Positions 23,601-32,563 of a stretch of DNA of 64,000 bases are shown piece after piece (the first letter of the stretch is position 1; every line of letters begins with the position of its first letter). Source of the stretch: CAYTGR01 sp964437445 (GTDB taxonomy: Bacteria; Chloroflexota; Anaerolineae; B4-G1; SLSP01); contig CAYTGR010000013.1 in the NCBI GenBank assembly GCA_964437445.1, forward strand, positions 1 through 64,000. The letters run 5' to 3'. A program made the translations under genes and the position numbers. Below the pieces are notes generated by a model. It had not been told where the DNA came from. It made no database searches and saw only the letters and a list, made by a program, of their open reading frames with translations.

Positions 23601-24809
23601 TTATTGCGGCGGGCCGGGCAGTACCAACGGTTGCGGGGCGGCCGTCGGCACCACAATGACCCCACTGCTTTCCGCCGGCACCGCCATCAGCTGGCCGTCC
23701 ACGGCTGTCACCAGGTCCAGCACATCCCAGATGATCTTGGGCACCTGTTCATCGTTTAGCATCTTGCCGGCATATTCTATCGTTCTGCCGACCAGGTCCC
23801 CGCCAAAGCGCACGGTACCACGGAACACGCCGTTCCCTTTGGAAGAATCCGCAATTGCGGGACCTTCGCCGCCGATCATGCCCACCCCGAAAACTGCCAC
23901 CTGGCTCAGGTCGCTGATGGCACTGAGGCCCGCGCCCTTGTTGTACTCATCCATGATGGCTTTGGAAGCGCCCATCGCTCCATCGCCGGCGTAAGCAATG
24001 ACCAGTTTGACGTTAGGATTGGTAGTCAGGATATTCTGCATCGTCGTCTGGCCGGCCTGGAACATTTCAGCCTGTTGGATCTGGACAATTTTGACCGCCG
24101 GGGTGTAAACCGGGTTGACTACCCGATCCGCCACCGACTTTCCGGGCAGATAGTTGCCGCTGGCATCCGAGACCGCCGTGCCGGTGGCATCAATATAGGC
24201 GCCGGTAGCATCTTTCAAGTAAGGCTCGCCGATCATCTGCAACCCGGCCGAACGGGCTACCGCTTCCTCGTTCAGGGTGGAGTTGAAAATTACCGTCTCC
24301 ACGGAACCAGGAGCCGCCTCAGGATAGGTCATGTCTACCCATTGTTTAGCCATCAGTGCCGCATATTCACCGGCTAAGAACTGGTTCATTTTCATCACGG
24401 CGTCATAGGCGTTTGCATCGCCCGGATCGCCGCCGGCGAACAGGACCTTGACCCCGGCCTGCCGGGCAGCCACTAACTTGGGCACCAGACTGGTTGGTTC
24501 CACGGCCATGATGAACAGAAACTTGACTTTCATGGCCGTGAAGTTTTCCACCTGGGTGGCCTGCGTGACCGCATTGCCATCGGCGCTGGCGACCTGGACA
24601 TCATACTGCGCCCCAAAGGCATTCTTGAAGGCATCCTGGAACCCCAACATGAGGGGGTTATCCAGGGAGGGCAACGCCACCGCGATGATCTCTTTTTGGG
24701 TGGGGGCCGATGTTGTGGGGGCTGTAGTCGTTGTGCCCGGTGTTGTTGAACAGGCTACCAGTCCCATGATCAACAACCCGATCAGAGCCACAAACTTGCT
24801 TGTCTTCAT
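23601..24809 (-). CDS. Sugar-binding lipoprotein of ABC importer (RbsB-like)
   Basis: The 402-residue protein has a lipoprotein signal (LLIMGLVACS, lipidated Cys near residue 20), a Thr-rich spacer and the periplasmic-binding-protein type I fold: IIAVALPSLDNPLMLGFQDAF, QVASADGNAVTQATQVENF and later LVIAYAGDGAMGASKAIMDEY. It captures the substrate outside the membrane. It contains an unusual insertion around residues 190-240 (GEPYLKDATGAYIDATGTAV). AAGGAGATAGGAA precedes the ATG. The ATPase and permease genes follow. Confidence 0.93.
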   Translation of the reverse strand: MKTSKFVALIGLLIMGLVACSTTPGTTTTAPTTSAPTQKEIIAVALPSLDNPLMLGFQDAFKNAFGAQYDVQVASADGNAVTQATQVENFTAMKVKFLFIMAVEPTSLVPKLVAARQAGVKVLFAGGDPGDANAYDAVMKMNQFLAGEYAALMAKQWVDMTYPEAAPGSVETVIFNSTLNEEAVARSAGLQMIGEPYLKDATGAYIDATGTAVSDASGNYLPGKSVADRVVNPVYTPAVKIVQIQQAEMFQAGQTTMQNILTTNPNVKLVIAYAGDGAMGASKAIMDEYNKGAGLSAISDLSQVAVFGVGMIGGEGPAIADSSKGNGVFRGTVRFGGDLVGRTIEYAGKMLNDEQVPKIIWDVLDLVTAVDGQLMAVPAESSGVIVVPTAAPQPLVLPGPPQ

Positions 24810-24848
24810 TTCCTATCTCCTTAAGTTTTCCTTTGGCTGATCAACGAC

Positions 24849-25892
24849 TCACTTCAGATAACGATCCAGGAAGGCTAAAATCAGCTCCACATTAGCAGTT
24901 TCCCAGAATTCGGCGGTACCATGCCCTGCCCCTTCCAGAAACATTAGGGTGACCTTTTCTGAGCCAACGGCCGACACCAGCGCGTCGTAGAGCAACTGGC
25001 TTTGTTGCGGGGGGACATTGCAATCCGCCGTGCCATGCTGGATGAGGAAGGCAGCGTCATCAGCGCTGACATAAGTGATAGGATTGACCGCTTGCACGGC
25101 TTCCGGTACTGTCTGGATCGGCGCGCCCACCAGCAAGGATTCGGGAGAATCGGCAGCATCATGGGTGACCGGGCAACTGGTGCCGGCGAACTGGGCATCC
25201 ATCTGCAAGAAATCGGTCGGCCCGTACTGATCTACCACGGCCTGCACACAGCTGGATTGATCAGCATACCCCAACTCCGCGCCCTCCAGAGCCGCCACGC
25301 CGCAGGAAGTGCCCAGTAAAGCGACCAGACTGCCGCCTGCCGAGCCTCCCCAGGCCCCGAATTTATCGGGGTTGAGCCGATACTGGGCCGCGTTAGCTCG
25401 CAAAAACCGAACGGCGGTTTTCAGATCCTGAATCTGAGCCGGGGCTAAGGCCTCGCTGCTCAGGCGGTAATTAACGCTGGCTACCGCATAGCCGGCGGCC
25501 AACAGCTGATCCACGCCGGCCTTGCCCATCGCATCCGCTTTATCACCCATCATAAAGCCGCCGCCATGTACCAGGATCACCAACGGGAAGGGGCCATCAC
25601 CTTCCGGCAGGTACAAATCCAGTTTTTGGGTCGGCGAAAGGGATGCATACGCCAGGTCAGGGTATTGAGGTTGTGCCACCGTCGTCGGTAGCCCGCCCCC
25701 CATTCTGCCACCGGCAGGACGGCCACCCGCCGCACTGGTAGGCGTTGCGGTCGGCACGGTTGTCGCCGCCGGGATCTCCGGGGACGGCGCGACCGTGGTC
25801 TGAACAGGCTCTTGGGTCGGAGTTGGCGTCCCGCAAGCCGCAAGCAACCAGACCAGTACCATTGCCAGGGTCAAAGCTAAAGACTGTCTCAT
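24849..25892 (-). CDS. Esterase lipoprotein (alpha/beta hydrolase)
   Basis: The 347-residue protein starts with a lipoprotein signal (VLVWLLAACGTP) and a Thr/Pro/Ala linker of about 55 residues. The enzyme domain follows: oxyanion HGGGFMMGDKAD, nucleophile GGSAGGS, acid in QHGTADCNVP and His in GAGHGTA. It is a paralogue of the cytoplasmic esterase at 20051, but displayed on the cell surface. It is the first gene of the cluster, divergent from the LysR regulator. I chose the ATG at 25892 (AGGAAATATCC before it). Probable function: deacylation of substrate before uptake. Confidence 0.9.
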   Translation of the reverse strand: MRQSLALTLAMVLVWLLAACGTPTPTQEPVQTTVAPSPEIPAATTVPTATPTSAAGGRPAGGRMGGGLPTTVAQPQYPDLAYASLSPTQKLDLYLPEGDGPFPLVILVHGGGFMMGDKADAMGKAGVDQLLAAGYAVASVNYRLSSEALAPAQIQDLKTAVRFLRANAAQYRLNPDKFGAWGGSAGGSLVALLGTSCGVAALEGAELGYADQSSCVQAVVDQYGPTDFLQMDAQFAGTSCPVTHDAADSPESLLVGAPIQTVPEAVQAVNPITYVSADDAAFLIQHGTADCNVPPQQSQLLYDALVSAVGSEKVTLMFLEGAGHGTAEFWETANVELILAFLDRYLK

Positions 25893-25979
25893 GGATATTT
25901 CCTTTCGTTTTCTAAAAAATAACGCTTTCACTGTAGATAGTATAACTTTCCCGCGGCCTGGAAGCAATTCAAAATGTGC

Positions 25980-26003
25980 TATAATCTATTCCAGAATGGA
26001 ATA
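25980..26003 (+). promoter_or_regulatory. LysR regulator promoter -10 and palindromic operator
   Basis: TATAAT stands at 25980-25985. Right behind it, TATTCC and GGAATA (25987-25992 and 25998-26003, 5-bp centre) form a perfect palindrome that contains the T-N11-A pattern of LysR boxes. It lies in the 140-bp divergent region between the regulator and the esterase operon and is the obvious binding site. Confidence 0.65.
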
Positions 26004-26030
26004 AGTCGGGGCAATGAATGGGGGGCAGAC

Positions 26031-26915
26031 ATGGAAGTTAAACAACTGGAATACTTCTTAAAGATTGTGGAAACGGGGAACTTCTCCATGGCGGCTGAGG
26101 AGCTGTATATTTCGCAATCTTCGCTTTCCAAGCAGATTATCGCCCTGGAAAAGGAACTGGGGTGCGCCTTGTTTGATCGCAGCAAGCGCCAAATCGCGCT
26201 GACCCCCGCCGGTGAAACCCTGCTGGGCCATGCCCGCGTCCTGGTGCAGGCCTCGCAGGCGCTGCTCTCCGACCTGGCCCAATACAAGACTGTCCCGGCT
26301 TTAGCGATCGTGGCTATCCCGGTCATTGCCCAATATGGCATCCCGGCCTACCTGACCCGGTTCAGGCAGGCCTTTCCTGCGATCCAGGTGACCCTGGAAG
26401 AGCGCGAGGCCTCCGCCATCCTGCCGGCGCTGAGCAGCCACCAGTTTGATCTGGCTTTGCTCCGCGATAACTATCTGGATAAAACCCAATATGCCTGCGT
26501 GGAAGTCGCCTGTGATAAGTTTCTGGTGGTGCTCTCCGACCAACACCGGTTGGCTACCCGCTCAACCCTCTCCCTGGCCGAGCTCGCTAACGAAAACTTC
26601 ATCATGTTTGATAAAGGTACGGTGGTACACGAACTGGCAGTGGAGGCCTGCCGGCAGGCCGGATTTGAGCCGCGCATTTTCTATGCCAGCTTGCGGGTGG
26701 AAAGTATTCTCGGCCTGGTGGCCTCGCAGGCCGGGATTGCGCTGATGATGGAGAAGGTCTATGCCTATCATCAGCATCCTCATGTCCTGGCGCTCCCGCT
26801 GACCGAAACGATTGAGAGCCATCTTGTCCTGGCCTGGTTGAAGGACAAAAAACTCTCGCGCCCGGCCAGAAAGTTTGTGGCCTTTATGGAAGAGGCGGTG
26901 ACTGTTCAAGGTTGA
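26031..26915 (+). CDS. LysR-family transcriptional regulator
   Basis: The 294-residue protein has the classic N-terminal helix-turn-helix (MEVKQLEYFLKIVETGNFSM then LYISQSSLSKQIIALEKELG, LFDRSKRQIALTPAG) and a periplasmic-binding-like effector domain from about residue 90. The ATG at 26031 was chosen because homologues begin MEVKQLEYF; GGGGGCAGAC precedes it. It is divergent from the esterase/sugar-uptake operon and probably controls it in response to the substrate or a breakdown product. Confidence 0.93.
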   Translation: MEVKQLEYFLKIVETGNFSMAAEELYISQSSLSKQIIALEKELGCALFDRSKRQIALTPAGETLLGHARVLVQASQALLSDLAQYKTVPALAIVAIPVIAQYGIPAYLTRFRQAFPAIQVTLEEREASAILPALSSHQFDLALLRDNYLDKTQYACVEVACDKFLVVLSDQHRLATRSTLSLAELANENFIMFDKGTVVHELAVEACRQAGFEPRIFYASLRVESILGLVASQAGIALMMEKVYAYHQHPHVLALPLTETIESHLVLAWLKDKKLSRPARKFVAFMEEAVTVQG

Positions 26916-27187
26916 CGGTTGATGGGGGGCAGAGCAATCTCATCACTGGAGCGGGTCATTCTTGCACCGACATCCTGGCCTTGTTGGCAACTTTTGGCAT
27001 GGGGATTGGCACAATGGGTGTATACTGTAAGTAAGTGACATCCAGGGGCCGGCAAGAGCCCCTGGCGCGCCAGGCCAGGCGCGGCAATTCCCCAGAACCG
27101 GCAGGGCCTGCTGTCCACGGGACCCGGCAAGTTTCTTGGGGGTAATTAAAAACTATTCAGCATAGCCTGTAACCCAGGAGGTTTTTT

Positions 27188-29629
27188 ATGGAAGACAAAG
27201 AGAAACCCACCATTAACGTAGAACGCCGCCGCCCCGGCAGTAGCACGTCCGCCACGCAGCGCGAACGGGCAGAAGCCCCCTCCCGCCAGCGCGAACGTCA
27301 ATCAGTTACAGGGGGGAGTGGTAGTAGCAGTTACCAGGGGGTCCCCTCCATCCCGGGCCTGGAAAATCTGCTTCGCTCGCCCATCGGCATTGGGGCGATC
27401 ATTCTGCTGTTCATCTGTGGTCTATCCATTTACTTGCTGTTGGGAGGCACGCTCTCTCTGGAAGATATCAGCCCTCCCGGTTACCAGGAAGAAACTGCGC
27501 CTCCTGGGGTGGTTGAGCAACCCGGGCCAACCCCTACTCGCCGTCCCACCCTGGTGCCGGCCCCGGCCGGGAGCGCCGGGCAAACCTGGACTGTCATGTT
27601 GTACCAGGATGCAGATGACAAAGTGCTGGAACAGGATATTTTTGTTGACTTGAATGAAGCCGAGCGGGTGGGCTCAGGCCCCAATTTGAATATTGTGGCC
27701 CAAATTGATCGTTATCAGGCTGGCTTTGCCGGAGATGGCAACTGGGTTGGCGCCCGGCGCTACTTTGTGCGCCAGGATGACGATTTGAGCGTGGTGGGGT
27801 CAGAGCTGGTGCAGGATTTGGGCGAGGTTAACATGGCGAACGGGGACACCCTGGTTGATTTCGCAACCTGGGCCATTGAAAATTACCCCGCGGACCATTA
27901 CGTCCTGATCCTCAGCGACCACGGCATGGGCTGGCCGGGCGGGTGGAGCGATGCCACCGCTACCGGTCACAGCGGGCAGCTGCCGCTCCAAAGGATGCTG
28001 GGAGACAACCTTTACCTGAACGAATTGGACCAGGCTTTGGAAACGATCCGTTCCCAGAGTGGCATAGATCAATTTGAAATGATTGGCATGGATGCCTGTT
28101 TGATGGGCCATATTGAAGTGATGAGTGCCCTGGCTCCCTATGCCAGATACGCAGTGCTCTCGCAGGAAACGGAGCCAGCCCTGGGTTGGGCCTACGCGGC
28201 TTTCCTGGGCGAGCTGCGCGACAATCCGGGGATCACCGGGGCGCAACTGGGACAATTGATCGTAGATAGTTACATTGTGGACGATCAGCGCATTGTGGAT
28301 GATACCGCGCGGGCCGATCTGGTGGGACGCGGGTCCCCGTTGGAGTCTCTGTTCGGCGTGTCCGGTCTGCCCTCTGCTGCGCAGGTTGCGCGCCAGATGA
28401 GCCAGAATGTCACCCTGACTGCCGTTGATCTGCAATCTATGCCGGACCTGATGAGCGGTTTGAACGACTTCGCCGTTGCTTTGCAGGGGATCAACCAGCG
28501 CTCGGTGGCCCAGGCCCGGAGCTATGCTCAATCCTTCACCAATATTTTCGGTCAGAATGTGCCACCGGCCTACATTGACCTGGGTAACTTTGCTGACCTG
28601 GTGGCGCAATCCAGCGGCAACCGTGAGGTGGCCCAGGCCGTTGCCCGGCTCCAGGCGGTCTTGCAGCAGACCATCGTTGCCGAGAAGCACGGCGCGCGCG
28701 TGCCCGGGGCGACCGGGGTGTCCATTTACTTTCCCAATTCGCAGCTTTATGCCACGGCGGCGGCCGGGCCAGAATCCTATACCGGCCTGGCCCAACGCTT
28801 TGCTGCCGAGTCGCTGTGGGACGATTTCCTGGCCTACCATTACACCGGTGAAGCGTTTGAGGCGCAGCGGGGAACGGTCGCCGTGCCCCCGACGGGCGCG
28901 CTACGCGCTCCTGCTGCGGGCGGCATCCAGGTTTCGGCCATCAGCGCGTCGGCGACGGAAGTGGCGCCAGGGGGAAAAGTTCACCTGAGTGTAGCGCTTG
29001 AGGGTGAAAATCTCGGCTATGTGAAGCTGTTGGTGGGTTATCTGGATCAAACTGCCAATTCGCTGTATGTAGCCGATAGTGATTACCTGGCCAGCCCCAA
29101 CACCCGCGAAGTCGGCGGGATTTATTATCCTGATTGGGGCGTCAAAGCATTCACCCTGGCGTTTGACTGGGAGCCCCTGGTCTACGCCATTGATGATGGA
29201 ACGACGCGCTATCCCGCCCTGTTTGCGCCCGCAACCTACGGTAGAACGAGCGAAGAGGCCGTTTACACGGTAGAGGGGATTTATACCTTTGCCGATTCTG
29301 GCGACCAACGCTACGCCCGCCTGTACTTCGTCAACGGTGTGCTGCAACAGGTCTTTGGTTTTACCGGCGAAGACGCTGCCGGCGCGCCGCGTGAGATCCT
29401 CCCCCGGCCCGGCGATACCTTCACGCTGCTGGAGAAATGGATGGATTTGGATGACCAGGGGCAGGTGGTGCAGACCGTTTTGCAGGCCGGCAACACGCTG
29501 ACCTTTAGCGACCGGATGTTCACCTGGGATGTCCTGGATGCGGCGGCGGGGCAATATGTCGTGGGCTTTATCATTGAAGACCTGGACGGCAATGCCCAGG
29601 TAGTCTTCAAGCCCATCAAGGTGCGCTGA
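27188..29629 (+). CDS. Membrane-anchored C11 (clostripain-type) cysteine peptidase
   Basis: The 813-residue protein has a charged, low-complexity cytoplasmic N-terminus (1-73), one membrane helix (about 74-92) and a Pro-rich stretch. The C11 domain then starts at TWTVMLYQDADDKVLEQD (about 137). The catalytic dyad is visible: His245 in LILSDHGMGWPGG and Cys304 in IGMDACLMGH. The last 250 residues are a beta-rich extension of unknown role. Clostripain-like peptidases cleave after Arg or Lys and often process themselves. AGGAGG lies before the ATG. The next gene, convergent, encodes a secreted protein with an Arg-containing tail. Confidence 0.93.
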   Translation: MEDKEKPTINVERRRPGSSTSATQRERAEAPSRQRERQSVTGGSGSSSYQGVPSIPGLENLLRSPIGIGAIILLFICGLSIYLLLGGTLSLEDISPPGYQEETAPPGVVEQPGPTPTRRPTLVPAPAGSAGQTWTVMLYQDADDKVLEQDIFVDLNEAERVGSGPNLNIVAQIDRYQAGFAGDGNWVGARRYFVRQDDDLSVVGSELVQDLGEVNMANGDTLVDFATWAIENYPADHYVLILSDHGMGWPGGWSDATATGHSGQLPLQRMLGDNLYLNELDQALETIRSQSGIDQFEMIGMDACLMGHIEVMSALAPYARYAVLSQETEPALGWAYAAFLGELRDNPGITGAQLGQLIVDSYIVDDQRIVDDTARADLVGRGSPLESLFGVSGLPSAAQVARQMSQNVTLTAVDLQSMPDLMSGLNDFAVALQGINQRSVAQARSYAQSFTNIFGQNVPPAYIDLGNFADLVAQSSGNREVAQAVARLQAVLQQTIVAEKHGARVPGATGVSIYFPNSQLYATAAAGPESYTGLAQRFAAESLWDDFLAYHYTGEAFEAQRGTVAVPPTGALRAPAAGGIQVSAISASATEVAPGGKVHLSVALEGENLGYVKLLVGYLDQTANSLYVADSDYLASPNTREVGGIYYPDWGVKAFTLAFDWEPLVYAIDDGTTRYPALFAPATYGRTSEEAVYTVEGIYTFADSGDQRYARLYFVNGVLQQVFGFTGEDAAGAPREILPRPGDTFTLLEKWMDLDDQGQVVQTVLQAGNTLTFSDRMFTWDVLDAAAGQYVVGFIIEDLDGNAQVVFKPIKVR

Positions 29630-29659
29630 GCGCCAGGTAGTGCTGCTGTGCAGCCACCT

Positions 29660-29705
29660 CATCCCCCCACCGGCCAATCCTATGGAGTGGCGCCGTGGGG
29701 GGATG
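29660..29705. terminator. Hairpin downstream of the C11 peptidase gene
   Basis: CATCCCCCCAC (29660-29670) and GTGGGGGGATG (29695-29705) form a perfect 11-bp stem 30 bp after the stop codon, without a T-run. The remaining 200 bp up to the next convergent gene show nothing else. Confidence 0.5.
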
Positions 29706-29913
29706 TTTGCGAATGGCTGTACCGACCGGCCTGATGCCCAGCACAACGACCCGCTGCGTGGAGGTGCTGGCGGGCGTGCTGTTGGCGCTGCCCGTTGCCA
29801 CCACGAGGCCGCCGTTGAGCGCAATTTTGCAGGCAGGGTGTCAGAGAATTTGCCAGGAGGACGCTGAGAGTTTATTGAGGCTCAAGTTGCATGACCCCCA
29901 GCGTTACGTCTGG

Positions 29914-30603
29914 TCACTGCCGCAGTACCAGCGGCAGCAGCACTGTCGCCACAGTGTAGCCTACCCGGACGCCGCGAATCAGCTGCTGCGGGTCGAAATC
30001 ATTCAGGGATGCCAGGATGACGTATTCATTCTGGTTGTTGTCAATGACCCAGGCCGGTGATATGACCAGGTTCCGGCTCAAGATCTCCGTGCTGGAAATG
30101 TTGGTGGTGGTGGTCAAAACCGTGACGATTGTAGTGGTATCCAGGGGAATCCGCACAAGGCCGAGCGTAAGGTTGGCTGAGGAGTTGTCGCGAAAGTAGA
30201 AGAGCAGTTCCTGGACCCGCGCCCCCTGGGGTAGTTGCAGCGGTATGGTCATCTCCGCGGGAAGGAGGGCGGTGGTCGTGAGCAGGGCTCGCCCACTGTA
30301 ACCAAAGTTGTACACCAATTGATCCCGGCTATCGTAGGTCTGGAAAGCGAGGCCCGAAAAAGTACGGTACGCGAGACCCGGGGTGACTGGTAGCGCCGCG
30401 GGACTGGCCGCTTCGTGAGGCCCGACCGGGCCGGGGAGGGAAAACGCGGAGGCCGTCGGTTCTTCCAGAACCGGGAGGGCCGGCGGCGTCACAACCACCT
30501 GGGCGCCGGTGCGGGCGGCGGCCGGCAGCCATCCCGGCCCCAGACTGAGGCCGAGGCCAACGGCGATCATGGCCATCAGGATCACAAAGCGCGGGCGAGA
30601 CAT
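29914..30603 (-). CDS. Secreted protein of unknown function with PLVLR tail
   Basis: The 229-residue protein has a signal peptide (RFVILMAMIAVGLGLSLGP, cleavage near AAA-R). A Pro/Ala-rich segment follows, then a beta-rich domain of about 140 residues (YNFGYSGRALLTTTALLPA, QELLFYFRDNSSANLTLGLV). The C-terminus is TVLLPLVLRQ, the same type of tail as in three other secreted proteins here. AAGGAGG precedes the ATG. No enzyme motif. It is convergent with the C11 peptidase gene. Confidence 0.82.
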   Translation of the reverse strand: MSRPRFVILMAMIAVGLGLSLGPGWLPAAARTGAQVVVTPPALPVLEEPTASAFSLPGPVGPHEAASPAALPVTPGLAYRTFSGLAFQTYDSRDQLVYNFGYSGRALLTTTALLPAEMTIPLQLPQGARVQELLFYFRDNSSANLTLGLVRIPLDTTTIVTVLTTTTNISSTEILSRNLVISPAWVIDNNQNEYVILASLNDFDPQQLIRGVRVGYTVATVLLPLVLRQ

Positions 30604-30859
30604 AGGTACCTCCTTAAGTTTTAGCAGAAGTTTTTGATAAAAATAGTCAATGGCGGGCGTTCAGCGGTCCGGATTAGTGGCGCATAAAGAAGCGCGGGGT
30701 GGATGGGTGAGTTTCTGAGTGCGGTGTGGGTGGGGTGACCGCTATAATCATTATAGGCACAGAGCCTCCTCACGTCAACGCCGATGCTTGTCCCCTTGAC
30801 CTTGAGGGGATGACTATATAATTGAGGTGATGGGCGAAAATCGAACCCTCAATTAAGAC

Positions 30860-30910
30860 GGCGAACCAAAGTTCGCGTCACGTTGGCTACTGACTGGGCA
30901 ACTAAGTGAC
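30860..30910 (+). repeat. GGCGAACCAAAGTTCGCG repeat, copy 1
   Basis: This 51-bp segment is 84% identical (8 differences) to 63375-63425. It includes a CGAAC/GTTCG palindrome and ends GGGCAACTAAGTGAC. Both copies lie upstream of a plus-strand gene. Confidence 0.65.
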
Positions 30911-30931
30911 TGCTTGATTGTTTGCCTTCAG

Positions 30932-31066
30932 AGGAATTCCCCATGGCCTGGCGTTCACACCAGCCGGGGGGATGAAAATGTGAGCTGTGAGCGGTGAACA
31001 GGAAACAGGAACTTCTACCTCCTGCTCTCTGCTCACTCCTTAACTGGTTTCTATTTTCAAAGGAGC
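30932..31066 (+). repeat. Conserved leader repeat in front of Eis-like gene
   Basis: It matches 12866-12995 over about 135 bp, up to the ribosome-binding site, including AACAGGAAACAGGAACTTCT and GCTCTCTGCTCACT. The outer stem GTGAGC/GCTCAC is preserved, while the inner arm differs. Confidence 0.7.
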
Positions 31067-31076
31067 TATTATTATT

Positions 31077-32339
31077 ATGATGAACGACATTCGGTTGTTA
31101 TCCGATCCGGGTATCGTAGCCTACGTAGATATCGTCATCAATGCTTATCCGGGGTTCAAAATCGCCTCGGAGGAGGACCGGCAGCATCTCATTGACCGGC
31201 TGGTGGATGTGCAGGCCAATGTCCCAACGGTGCACCTGTACGGCCTCTACCGGGACAACCAATTGTTGGGCGGGATGCGCCTGCACGATTTCTGCATGAA
31301 TATGCTGGGGGTTGAAATCGGTGCCGGCGGCGTGGGCATGGTCGCCGTGGACCTGGTGCACAAGAAGGAGCACGTGGCCCGCGAACTGATCGTTTATTTC
31401 TTGCAGCACTACCGGCAGCAGGGCGTTACGCTGGCTCTGCTCTATCCCTTCAGGCCCGATTTTTATTACAGGATGGGTTTCGGCTATGGCCCTAAGATCA
31501 GCCAGTACCGTTTCCAGCCGGCGGGCCTGCACGGGAACGCTTCCAAGGCGCGCGTGCGCTTCCTGACTGCCGACGATAAGCCGGCCCTGATGGAGTGCTA
31601 CGACCGCTATCAGGCCCAGACGCACGGCATGATCGTGCGGTACCCGCCGGAGTGGGAGGGCTGGTTCAGAAACCTGGGTCTGGATAATCGCATCGCAGGT
31701 TACGGGCCGGCGGGCCGGTTGGAGGGCTACCTCATCTTCGGCTTCAAGGCCCGGCCGGTGGATAGCCCGCTGCGTAACGATCTCATCGTCAAGGAATTCG
31801 TCTATACCAGCCCCGCCGCGCTGAGCGAGTTGCTGGCCTTTCTGCATTCCCAGGCCGACCAGATCGACCGGATTGTGCTGACCACGCACGACGAGAACTT
31901 CCACCACCTATTGGTGGACCCGCGCAACGAGTGCGAGGCGCTCATCCCTTCAGTTTACCACGAGAGCAACGTCCAGGGGGTGGGGCTGATGTACCGGGTG
32001 ATTGACGTACCGGGATTGTTTGCCGCCCTGGCTGGCCATAACTTCAATGGGCAGACCTGCCGGCTGCGGTTGACCGTGCGCGATTCGCTTTTCCCGATCA
32101 ATGCCGGGAGCACACTGCTCTATTTTGAACAGGGCCGCGTCAGCCTGCCGGCGACCGGCCCGCACGATGTGGAGATCACGCTAGATATCGCCGAGTTCTC
32201 ATCGTTAGTGGTCGGTGCGGTGGATTTCAAGCACCTCTACACCTACAATCTGGTGGAGATTTCCGACCCGGCCTATCTGCCTGTCGTCAATGCTATCTTT
32301 GCCGTGCCGGAGAAACCGGTCTGCCTGACGGCGTTCTGA
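31077..32339 (+). CDS. Eis-like GNAT acetyltransferase with SCP2-type C-terminus
   Basis: The 420-residue protein follows the Eis pattern. Its N-terminal GNAT domain has VGMVAVDLVHKKEHVARELI and LLYPFRPDFYYRMGFGYGP. A second, degenerate GNAT-like part follows, and then a C-terminal sterol-carrier-like domain (LRLTVRDSLFPINAGSTLLYF). Eis proteins acetylate amines such as aminoglycosides or lysine side chains; the substrate here is unknown. Two ATGs (31077 and 31080) are possible; AAAGGAG precedes. The gene follows the long leader repeat. Confidence 0.88.
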   Translation: MMNDIRLLSDPGIVAYVDIVINAYPGFKIASEEDRQHLIDRLVDVQANVPTVHLYGLYRDNQLLGGMRLHDFCMNMLGVEIGAGGVGMVAVDLVHKKEHVARELIVYFLQHYRQQGVTLALLYPFRPDFYYRMGFGYGPKISQYRFQPAGLHGNASKARVRFLTADDKPALMECYDRYQAQTHGMIVRYPPEWEGWFRNLGLDNRIAGYGPAGRLEGYLIFGFKARPVDSPLRNDLIVKEFVYTSPAALSELLAFLHSQADQIDRIVLTTHDENFHHLLVDPRNECEALIPSVYHESNVQGVGLMYRVIDVPGLFAALAGHNFNGQTCRLRLTVRDSLFPINAGSTLLYFEQGRVSLPATGPHDVEITLDIAEFSSLVVGAVDFKHLYTYNLVEISDPAYLPVVNAIFAVPEKPVCLTAF

Positions 32340-32351
32340 AGGAGCGGGGTG

Positions 32352-32379
32352 GGGGCGGGCGCTGTGTTTTGCCCGCCCC
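32352..32379. terminator. GC-rich hairpin after Eis-like gene
   Basis: GGGGCGGGC and GCCCGCCCC form a perfect 9-bp stem 12 bp after the stop codon. No T-run follows. Confidence 0.45.
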
Positions 32380-32563
32380 GGTTAATCTGATCAGTAACGT
32401 CGGGCGTTCGTTGGACTCTGGGGAACAGGGGTAGGCCGTGGAAGTGCTCCTTACCCATGCCTTGAGTCGCTCGCCTCACCGAAGTCCACGGCCTGTTGCT
32501 CGGGTTTTCCCGGCCTCCTTAACTTGTTGGGGCCACTCTATCATTCATACTGTGGAGCTATCC

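Larger units (their letters stand above)
30604..31076 (+). other. Intergenic region with palindrome, promoter and two repeats
   Basis: No gene is seen. CTATAAT-C-ATTATAG (30742-30756) is a perfect palindrome that could be an operator or a two-way -10. TTGACC (30796-30801) and TATAAT (30817-30822) form a possible plus-strand promoter, giving a leader of about 250 bases. The leader contains the GGCGAAC repeat (30860-30910) and the long repeat (30932-31066) before the Eis-like gene. Confidence 0.55.

Noticed and set aside
30820..30870. Possible tRNA T-arm on the minus strand (GGGTTCGATTTTC)
   Set aside because: No matching T-stem, anticodon arm or acceptor stem can be drawn around it.
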